NCBI GenBank assembly: GCA_947303695.1 | Contig: CAMYYX010000032.1 | Span: 1-14,707, forward strand | Direction of reading: 5' to 3' | Source: an uncultured Prevotellaceae bacterium | GTDB taxonomy: Bacteria > Bacteroidota > Bacteroidia > Bacteroidales > Bacteroidaceae | DNA: 14,707 nt | Shown: positions 6,149-12,557 of the stretch, piece after piece | How the letters are laid out: each line of letters opens with the position of its first letter | How positions within the stretch are numbered: the stretch's first letter is position 1 | The notes under the pieces: generated by a model | Database searches by the model: none | What the model was told of the DNA's origin: nothing | What the model saw: only the letters and a program-made list of their open reading frames with translations | Program-made: the position numbers and the translations under genes

Positions 6149-7486
6149 TTATAGGTTTTCACCGTTTACAGTTACGTTCTTGACCGTCAGGTTCTCGATG
6201 TACTCGGGATGGTAGTTCGATGTGCGTGCCTGGATGATGCAATCTTCGAACAGGAAGTCCTTCAAGTGATATTGGTCCTCACGGGGAGTGACATTGAAGA
6301 ATGTGTTACACTCAAGACGGATGCGCCGCATCACGATGTTGTTGCTATACGACATGGGCGTATCCTTACGGTCTTTCAAATCGTAGAACTGTGTCCATGG
6401 GCGCACCAGAAGGAAATTGCTCGCATTGCCCGTGATGTCCTCCACCGTTATATATTCATAATGCTGTGGAGTGTCGGGTCGCATCTTCAGCCATAGCAGG
6501 TTAGTGGCTTCATCAACCCGGATGCGACGCATCACGATGTTGTGGTCGTAGATGCTCTCGCTACCACACGTGACACAACTGGCACAGTAGCCGAATGTGC
6601 AGTCCTCGATGATGATATTCTCATTACCACCGTTCTCCGGCATCTTCACGGGGTCGTCGGCCCACGGACCTTTTCCTCCCTTAAGTGCCACAGCATCATC
6701 GTCGACCGACATGTAGCAGCCCTTCACCAGCATGTTACGGCAGGCATCGATGTCGATGGCATCAGTCGAAGGTGCACGCACAGGCTTGTAGAGCGATGTG
6801 ATGTGCAGGTTCAACAGCTTCACGTTCTCCGACTTATAATAATGGGTCGTCCAGAAAGGAGAATTCTGAAGACTCACGTTTTCAATCTGCACGTTCTTGC
6901 AATTCGATATGTAAACCAGACGCGGACGCTGCTCGTCCTTGTTTGTACACTGCGGATTCCAACTGCGACGCAACCAGAATGCCTTCCAATAAGGAAGCCC
7001 ATTCCCGTCGATGGTTCCTTCGCCTGAAATGGTGAATCCATCCAGACCGTCAGCATTCACCAATGCGGGGAAATACTTGCAGGTCTCACCTTCGATACGT
7101 GTCGTCATCACGGGAAAGTCGCTGATATCAGTAGAACCTTTCAACACGGCACCCTTCTCGAGATAGAGATGCGTACCCTGCTTAAAGAACAAAGCGCCGG
7201 ACATGAATGTACCCGATGGAACGACCATCACACCCCCACCATCAGCAGCAATGCGGTCGATGAGTGCTTGCAGTTGCTGGGTGTAGATCTTGCCATCCAT
7301 CATCACACCATAGTCCGTGATGCGATACAGCCGCCCTAAACGGGAGAGGTCGATGTGGGTGGTGTCGCGGAACCATGCAGGTATCTCTGTGCCATCGGGA
7401 AAGAGGTCCTTCGTCGGTTTCTTCGCTGAAGCAACAGGCACAATAACGGATAACAGCGCAAGTGTGACTGTAAGTATTATTTTCAT
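6149..7486 (-). CDS. glycoside hydrolase family 28 (polygalacturonase-like pectinase)
   Basis: 445 residues from the ATG at 7486. An alternative ATG at 7498 would add four residues (MLIE), but it lies only a few bases beyond the predicted transcription start, so 7486 is preferred. The signal peptide covers residues 1-21 (MKIILTVTLALLSVIVPVASA). The right-handed beta-helix enzyme shows the GH28 acidic residues in STDAIDID (D242) and SVDDDAVALKGG (D262-D264), CGSES (308-310 for GSE) where classical endo-enzymes have GHG, and LKMR (K334, R336) for the substrate-binding RIK motif. The GSE variant is familiar from bacterial exo-acting or rhamnogalacturonan-directed members, so exact bond specificity is open. 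It is the first gene of a two-gene operon with the esterase; no SusC/SusD pair is visible in the window. Confidence 0.9.
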   Translation of the reverse strand: MKIILTVTLALLSVIVPVASAKKPTKDLFPDGTEIPAWFRDTTHIDLSRLGRLYRITDYGVMMDGKIYTQQLQALIDRIAADGGGVMVVPSGTFMSGALFFKQGTHLYLEKGAVLKGSTDISDFPVMTTRIEGETCKYFPALVNADGLDGFTISGEGTIDGNGLPYWKAFWLRRSWNPQCTNKDEQRPRLVYISNCKNVQIENVSLQNSPFWTTHYYKSENVKLLNLHITSLYKPVRAPSTDAIDIDACRNMLVKGCYMSVDDDAVALKGGKGPWADDPVKMPENGGNENIIIEDCTFGYCASCVTCGSESIYDHNIVMRRIRVDEATNLLWLKMRPDTPQHYEYITVEDITGNASNFLLVRPWTQFYDLKDRKDTPMSYSNNIVMRRIRLECNTFFNVTPREDQYHLKDFLFEDCIIQARTSNYHPEYIENLTVKNVTVNGENL

Positions 7487-7508
7487 CTCAATAAGCATTT
7501 ATTGACCG

Positions 7509-7516
7509 CAAAATTA
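7509..7516 (-). promoter_or_regulatory. -7 promoter element of the GH28-esterase operon
   Basis: On the minus strand TAATTTTG fits TAnnTTTG exactly. Transcription would start near 7502-7504, leaving about 16 nt to the ATG at 7486 and almost none to the ATG at 7498. No convincing -33 box is seen; that region is occupied by the AT-rich repeat at 7530-7549. Confidence 0.6.
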
Positions 7517-7529
7517 ACAAATAATTATG

Positions 7530-7549
7530 AATAATACATTATAAATTGT
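7530..7549 (-). repeat. dispersed 20-nt AT-rich repeat, copy 3
   Basis: The minus strand reads ACAATTTATAATGTATTATT, matching the coding copy at 4368-4387 at 16 of 20 positions. It lies between the two divergent promoters. Because the region is very AT-rich, chance similarity is possible. Confidence 0.4.
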
Positions 7550-7560
7550 AAATTAATTTG

Positions 7561-7568
7561 TATCTTTG
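7561..7568 (+). promoter_or_regulatory. -7 promoter element of parC
   Basis: TATCTTTG fits TAnnTTTG and lies 18 nt before the parC ATG, predicting a leader of about 14 nt. It is back to back with the GH28 promoter; the two elements are 44 nt apart. Confidence 0.65.
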
Positions 7569-7586
7569 TAGCAAATTATCATCATA

Positions 7587-10535
7587 ATGGACGAAATCAA
7601 TAACGAGATAGATCCAATTTCAACAAACGATTCGGACACACTACATAGTGATTACGACCCCATGAAGATGCAAGACGGCATCACCCATCATCTGAGTGGA
7701 ATGTATCAGACATGGTTCTTGGATTATGCAAGTTATGTCATCCTGGAACGTGCCGTACCTTACATCATGGACGGATTGAAACCCGTGCAGCGCCGTATCA
7801 TGCATACCATGAAGCGCATGGATGACGGCCGCTATAACAAAGTTGCCAACATCGTAGGTGAAACCATGAAGTTCCACCCCCATGGTGATGCATCTATCAA
7901 AGATGCATTGGTTCAGTTGGGACAGAAAGAATTGCTGATTGACTGTCAGGGAAACTGGGGTAACATCCTTACGGGTGATGATGCTGCCGCAGGACGATAC
8001 ATAGAGGCGCGCCTGTCGAAATTTGCCAATGATGTGGTGTTCAACCCTAAGACAACAGAATGGATGTTGTCGTACGATGGTCGCAACAAAGAACCTATTT
8101 CGTTACCTGTCAAGTTCCCCTTGCTCCTTGCGCAAGGTGCAGAAGGTATTGCTGTGGGACTATCTACCAAGATTCTCCCTCATAATTTCAACGAACTTTG
8201 TGAGGCTGCGGTTAGTTATCTGCATAACGAACCATTCCAACTTTATCCTGATTTCCTGACAGGAGGTTCGATTGATGTGTCGAAATACAATGACGGTCAG
8301 CGTGGAGGAATGGTCAAGGTAAGAGCGAAGATAGAGAAACTGGATACAAAGACACTTGTCATTCGTGAGATACCATACGGCAAGACAGCTACCACACTGA
8401 TTGACTCGATACTAAAAGCAATCGATAAGGGCAAGATAAAGGCTCGTAAAGTGGACGACAATACTGCAGCTAACGTAGAAATATTGATACATCTGATGCC
8501 TGGAGTATCGAGTGACAAGACCATAGATGCACTCTATGCATTCACCGATTGCGAAATCAGCATCAGCCCTAACTGCTGTGTCATTGATGATCGTATGCCG
8601 CAGTTCCTTACTGTGAGTGATGTGTTACGTCGATCGGTCGATTACACCAAATACCTTATTAAGCGTGAATTGGAAATCCGTCGTGATGAACTCCTGGAGC
8701 AGTTGCATTTCTGTTCATTGGAGAGAATCTTCATTGAGGAGCGCATCTATAAGGGAAAGCCATTCGAAAATGCAGAGAACACCGATGCTGCTCTCAAGTA
8801 TATTGACGAACGACTTGAACCGTTCAAGAAAGATTTCATACGCGAGGTGACACGTGATGACTTGTTGCATCTGCTTGAAATCAAGATGCAGCGTATTCTT
8901 AAGTTTAATAAGGATAAGGCAGATGAACTGATTGCCAAGATCAAGCAGGAGTTGGAAGACATTGCCCGTGACTTGGCTAATTTGGTAGAGGTCACAGCTG
9001 AATGGTTCAATTATTTGCAAAAAAAATACGGAGAGGAGCATCCTCGTTTGACAGAGATACGTAACTTCGACACGATTCAAGCTGCAACTGTGGCTGAAGC
9101 TAATCAGAAACTCTACATCAATCGTGCCGACGGATTTATTGGAACCAGCCTGAAGAAAGATGAGTTTATCTGCAACTGTAGTGATCTCGATGACATCATT
9201 ATTTTTTATAAGGATGGTACGTATAAGGTGACAAAAGTGGCAGAGAAGGTATTTGTAGGCGAAACAGAAAAAGCAAAGAACGAGAAGCGAAAGACAGAGA
9301 TCATCCATGTGGCTGTATTCAAGAAGAACGACACACGTACTATCTATAATGTTTGTTACAAAGATGGTAAGAGCGGTATCACCTACATGAAACGCTTTAA
9401 CATACCGACCTTGAATCGCGACCGTGAGTACGATGTAACGATGGGAACTCCAAAATCACGTATCACCTATTTCACTGCTAATGCGAACGGTGAGGCAGAA
9501 ATTATCAAGGTGACTTTGAAAGAACAACAGAAAACCAAGATAAAGAAGCTGGTGTTCGATCAGGATTTCAGTGAGATAGACGTGAAAGGACGAGGTGCGA
9601 GAGGTAACATCCTCACGAAATACGATGTGTTGCGTATCGGACTGAAATCGCATGGAGGAAGTACGCTGGGAGGACGTGATGTGTGGTTCGATAACGATGT
9701 GAAACGACTTAATTACGAGAATCACGGTCTGTATCTGGGTGAGTTCTTTAACGAAGACCTGATACTTGTCATTCTCGACAACGGAGAGTTCTATACTACG
9801 AACTTCGATATCAACAATCACTACGAGCAGAACATCCTACGCATAGAGAAATTCAACAGCGAGAAAGTATGGACAGCTGTGCTGTGGGATGCAGACAATC
9901 AGGGTTTACCATATATCAAACGTTTTATGATGGAATCTTCGCAGAAACACCAAAATTTCCTTGGTGATAATGCGGATTCACGATTGATACTTCTTTCGGA
10001 TCAGCCAACACCAAAGTTGATACTCACATTTACAGATCCTGACACATTCCGAGGACCACAAGAGTTGGATGTGGAAGAGTTTATTGCCGTGAAGGGTTTC
10101 AAGGCAAAAGGCAAGAGACTTACCACTTGGGCACTCGATTCCGTAACAGAAGTTCTGAGCGCAGTAGAAGAATCTGACGCAGTTGATGAACCAGATACTC
10201 CGGGAGAACTGGATAATCTGGAAAATCCGGATATTCCAGAAGAGCTAGAACCAGAGCCCGAGCCAGAACCCGAGCCAGAACCCGAGCCAGAACCCGAACC
10301 TGTACCCGAACCTGTACCCGAACCTGTACCCGAACCTGTACCGGAACCTGTACCGGAACCTGAACCGGAGCCAGAACCTGAACCAGAGCCTGAACCAGAA
10401 CCAGAACCTGAGCCCGAGCCCGCTCCAGAACCTGAGCCCGAGCCTGAGCCCGAGCCAGAGCCTATTTCTGACGAAGAGTATCATAAGACCAATCCTCCTC
10501 ATGATGAAGGCCCGATTCAGCTAACATTGTTTTAA
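7587..10535 (+). CDS. parC: DNA topoisomerase IV subunit A
   Basis: 982 residues. ParC forms the DNA-cleaving half of topoisomerase IV (with ParE, not in this window), which decatenates daughter chromosomes. The N-terminal cleavage core shows the family hallmarks LSGMYQTWFLDYASYVI, DGLKPVQRR and HPHGDAS. The active-site tyrosine is Y138 in GRYIEARLSKFA, preceded by R137. A coiled-coil/tower region follows to about 490, then a beta-pinwheel C-terminal domain (about 500-840) with only a degenerate GyrA box (G668-R-G-A-R-G-N), which favours ParC over GyrA. The position equivalent to E. coli GyrA S83 is A102. Residues 888-959 are 72 residues of alternating Glu/Val/Ala-Pro, and the protein ends in QLTLF (978-982). 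The gene is first in a tight group with the two genes downstream. Identity is certain to type II topoisomerase A and strong for ParC. Confidence 0.93.
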   Translation: MDEINNEIDPISTNDSDTLHSDYDPMKMQDGITHHLSGMYQTWFLDYASYVILERAVPYIMDGLKPVQRRIMHTMKRMDDGRYNKVANIVGETMKFHPHGDASIKDALVQLGQKELLIDCQGNWGNILTGDDAAAGRYIEARLSKFANDVVFNPKTTEWMLSYDGRNKEPISLPVKFPLLLAQGAEGIAVGLSTKILPHNFNELCEAAVSYLHNEPFQLYPDFLTGGSIDVSKYNDGQRGGMVKVRAKIEKLDTKTLVIREIPYGKTATTLIDSILKAIDKGKIKARKVDDNTAANVEILIHLMPGVSSDKTIDALYAFTDCEISISPNCCVIDDRMPQFLTVSDVLRRSVDYTKYLIKRELEIRRDELLEQLHFCSLERIFIEERIYKGKPFENAENTDAALKYIDERLEPFKKDFIREVTRDDLLHLLEIKMQRILKFNKDKADELIAKIKQELEDIARDLANLVEVTAEWFNYLQKKYGEEHPRLTEIRNFDTIQAATVAEANQKLYINRADGFIGTSLKKDEFICNCSDLDDIIIFYKDGTYKVTKVAEKVFVGETEKAKNEKRKTEIIHVAVFKKNDTRTIYNVCYKDGKSGITYMKRFNIPTLNRDREYDVTMGTPKSRITYFTANANGEAEIIKVTLKEQQKTKIKKLVFDQDFSEIDVKGRGARGNILTKYDVLRIGLKSHGGSTLGGRDVWFDNDVKRLNYENHGLYLGEFFNEDLILVILDNGEFYTTNFDINNHYEQNILRIEKFNSEKVWTAVLWDADNQGLPYIKRFMMESSQKHQNFLGDNADSRLILLSDQPTPKLILTFTDPDTFRGPQELDVEEFIAVKGFKAKGKRLTTWALDSVTEVLSAVEESDAVDEPDTPGELDNLENPDIPEELEPEPEPEPEPEPEPEPEPVPEPVPEPVPEPVPEPVPEPEPEPEPEPEPEPEPEPEPEPAPEPEPEPEPEPEPISDEEYHKTNPPHDEGPIQLTLF
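10248..10463 (+). repeat. Glu-Pro codon repeat in the 3' end of parC
   Basis: The 216 nt encode alternating X-Pro residues. The DNA is made of 12-nt subrepeats, such as CCCGAGCCAGAA-type units at the left and five GAACCTGTACCC-type units in the middle (the only Val-Pro units). Synonymous changes follow the subrepeats, suggesting growth by slippage or unequal exchange of 12-nt blocks. The frame is kept throughout. Confidence 0.85.
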
Positions 10536-10541
10536 CAGACT

Positions 10542-11288
10542 TTGAGGTGCGTACTATACATATTGTTTTTCCTTCTTCCAATGTGTTCGATGGCACAAGA
10601 GAAGCAGGAATCCACTACAAGGTTATTTGTTGGTGGAGGTTGGGCTAATGTGTTAGACACCTATTTGTCACCTTATTCATATAAAGGTACGGTGTTTAAT
10701 TTTATTGTTGAACGCCAATACGAGCATACGATGCATCGTACGTCCTTACATATGTCCTTGTCAGAGAATCCTGCAGGAAACGTAAATGAATATGAGTTCG
10801 GGGTGGCGTATGGTGTAGCACACCATTTCCAACTGATGAAAAAAGGTGCTTTCAATTTAAAGGCCGGACCTATGGGACATCTGTATGTAGGTGGTATCTA
10901 TAACGAACGCAACGGAAACAACCCTGGACAAGCAAAACTTTCACTGATGCTTGACGCATCTGCTTTGGCTACCTACGACTTCCGTTTGTGGCGTAAGGAT
11001 TTCCAGTTGGAATATTCTATTGATGTCCCTTTTATCGGATTGGCTTATTCTCCTCAGTTCGGTCAGTCATACTATGAGGAATTTGTTCTCGGCAACTATG
11101 ACCACAACTGCGTGATTGCACATCCATTCAACACACCATCACTCCGTCAACGCTTTGTTGTTGATTTCAAATTGAAAAAGCGTGGATGTTTGTATTGGGG
11201 GTATAATGGTGAATTGTTCCAAACAAAGTATAACGGACTACGCCATCACTCGTATTTACATTCAATCATTTTGGGTATTAAATTATGA
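10542..11288 (+). CDS. probable outer-membrane beta-barrel protein (DUF3316-like)
   Basis: 248 residues. The only start that preserves a full signal peptide is TTG at 10542 (MRCVLYILFFLLPMCSMAQ, cleavage near residue 18); the next in-frame ATG (10581) would cut into it. After cleavage the protein is rich in alternating hydrophobic and aromatic strands (LFVGGGWANVLDTYLSPYSY, YEFGVAYGVAHHF, FNLKAGPMGHLYVGG) and ends in a strand-like segment. This resembles the Bacteroidetes DUF3316 family of outer-membrane proteins of unknown function; I assign it from memory. The gene begins 6 nt after the parC stop, in the same reading frame as parC, and its stop overlaps the next start (ATGA). It is probably translated from the parC message. 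Confidence 0.7.
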   Translation: MRCVLYILFFLLPMCSMAQEKQESTTRLFVGGGWANVLDTYLSPYSYKGTVFNFIVERQYEHTMHRTSLHMSLSENPAGNVNEYEFGVAYGVAHHFQLMKKGAFNLKAGPMGHLYVGGIYNERNGNNPGQAKLSLMLDASALATYDFRLWRKDFQLEYSIDVPFIGLAYSPQFGQSYYEEFVLGNYDHNCVIAHPFNTPSLRQRFVVDFKLKKRGCLYWGYNGELFQTKYNGLRHHSYLHSIILGIKL

Positions 11289-12322
11289 GACAGTTATTCC
11301 GCCACATACTATATATAATAGGTTTGACTCTGGTGCTTGCTGCTTGTGTTGGTGAGGAGTTGCCGACAGCAGATACGCCCCAAGGTAACTTAGATGCATT
11401 ATGGCAGCTACTGGATGAGAGATACTGCTTTTTCGACTATAAGAAAGCAGAATTGGGAGTGGACTGGAATGAGGTTCATGAACGTTATAGAAAAAAAGTA
11501 TCTCCCAAAATGACATCATTACAACTGTTCGAGGTATGTTGTGCCATGATAGCTGAGTTGAAAGACGGGCATGTTAATTTAGGTGCATCATTTAACCTTG
11601 GACGTAATTGGAGCTATTGGGAGGATGAACCTGAGAACTATTACGATTCTATTGCACGAAGTTACTTAGGTCATGAGTATGGTATTGCTTCAAGTCTAAA
11701 ATATACGGTATTTGATGACAACATAGGTTATATTCGTTGTGAGAGTTTCGAAAACGGTCCTGGTAATGGGAATGTTAGCAGTGTGTTATCGATTCTGGCT
11801 CCTTGTAATGGACTGATTATAGACTTGCGTAATAATGGAGGCGGAAGTCTTACAAATGCAGAATGTCTTGCTTCTCATTTCACAAACGAGAAAGTATTGG
11901 TAGGTTATGTCTATCACAAAACGGGTAAGGGACATAATGATTTCTCAACAATGAAACCAGAGTATCTGGAGCCGGCCAAGGGAACCCGATGGCAGAAAGA
12001 AGTGGTTGTGATTACCAACCGCCAGTGTTTCTCTGCAGCAAATGATTTTGTCAAAATGATGCACTGCCTGCCTCATGTCACTCTGCTTGGCGATCGTACC
12101 GGTGGCGGTTCGGGCATGCCCTTCATGCAGGAGCTTCCTTGCGGATGGAGCGTAAGATATAGCGCGGTCGTAACGGTCGACCATGACAAGAAGCATATCG
12201 AATTTGGCATCGACCCCGATGTGAAAGTCAGCATGAATATGGAGGATGTCATGAGGAAGAAAGATACACTAATCGAACAGGCTCGAACCATCCTTCGCCA
12301 GAAGGCTAATGAGACACCCTAG
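11285..12322 (+). CDS. S41-family (TSPc) peptidase-like lipoprotein
   Basis: 345 residues. A lipobox LAAC puts the lipidated cysteine at C21, so the mature protein is probably membrane-anchored. The region before the protease core contains LKDGHVNL with H96, as in tricorn/IRBP-type S41 peptidases. The core has IIDLRNNGGGS (178-188), ITNRQCFSAAND with the probable nucleophile S250, and GDRTGGGSG (269-277). No PDZ domain is evident between about 100 and 140. The SAxE motif usual in related proteins reads SAAN (N253), which may alter or abolish catalysis. The start codon overlaps the stop of the preceding gene by four bases, implying translational coupling. The substrate is unknown; a periplasmic or surface processing or scavenging role is inference. 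Confidence 0.85.
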   Translation: MRQLFRHILYIIGLTLVLAACVGEELPTADTPQGNLDALWQLLDERYCFFDYKKAELGVDWNEVHERYRKKVSPKMTSLQLFEVCCAMIAELKDGHVNLGASFNLGRNWSYWEDEPENYYDSIARSYLGHEYGIASSLKYTVFDDNIGYIRCESFENGPGNGNVSSVLSILAPCNGLIIDLRNNGGGSLTNAECLASHFTNEKVLVGYVYHKTGKGHNDFSTMKPEYLEPAKGTRWQKEVVVITNRQCFSAANDFVKMMHCLPHVTLLGDRTGGGSGMPFMQELPCGWSVRYSAVVTVDHDKKHIEFGIDPDVKVSMNMEDVMRKKDTLIEQARTILRQKANETP

Positions 12323-12333
12323 GCCTCGTTGTT

Positions 12334-12394
12334 TTTCCCCCTAAGGGGAAAGATCTTTCCCTCCTAGGGGAAAAGTTTTTCCCACGTAGGGGAA
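12334..12394. repeat. cluster of three similar small hairpins after the S41 gene
   Basis: Three imperfect copies of a TTTCCC...AGGGGAA dyad follow one another at a spacing of 22-23 nt. The first is TTTCCCC-CTAA-GGGGAAA (12334-12351). The second has arms 12355-12361 and 12368-12375 with a bulged A. The third has arms 12379-12383 and 12390-12394. They begin 12 nt after the stop codon. They may serve as a compound 3' end of the parC operon; T-runs lie between the hairpins (12376-12380) rather than after the last. Confidence 0.6.
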
Positions 12395-12541
12395 TATTTG
12401 TGTCTGGCGCATCTCTCAAATCCTGTCCCACAGAGCAATGAGTTTTTCTCTTTCCGTTGCATAGATAATGTATTTCCACGAAACGACAAAAAGAAATGCA
12501 GTATTATGAATAAAAATGGATGAATATTCTTTTTTATTTTG

Positions 12542-12549
12542 TAACTTTG
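12542..12549 (+). promoter_or_regulatory. -7 promoter element of mtaB
   Basis: TAACTTTG fits TAnnTTTG. It ends only 8 nt before the ATG at 12558, so transcription would start about 3-5 nt before the start codon, close to a leaderless message. The element falls inside the possible upstream extension starting at 12516, which argues against that extension. Confidence 0.55.
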
Positions 12550-12557
12550 CAGTTGAA

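Noticed and set aside
6149..7498. Longer start of the GH28 gene at 7498
   Set aside because: It lies only about 4 nt from the predicted transcription start, and the shorter start at 7486 begins a standard signal peptide.
10245..10502. Minus-strand open frame of 85 codons rich in Phe, Arg, Leu and Gly opposite the Glu-Pro repeat
   Set aside because: It is a direct consequence of the antisense of GAA/GAG-CCN codons, with no independent signals.
12395..12541. Possible small RNA or riboswitch between the hairpin cluster and mtaB
   Set aside because: No recognisable conserved riboswitch core, no tRNA-like cloverleaf and no clear paired structure beyond the hairpin cluster.
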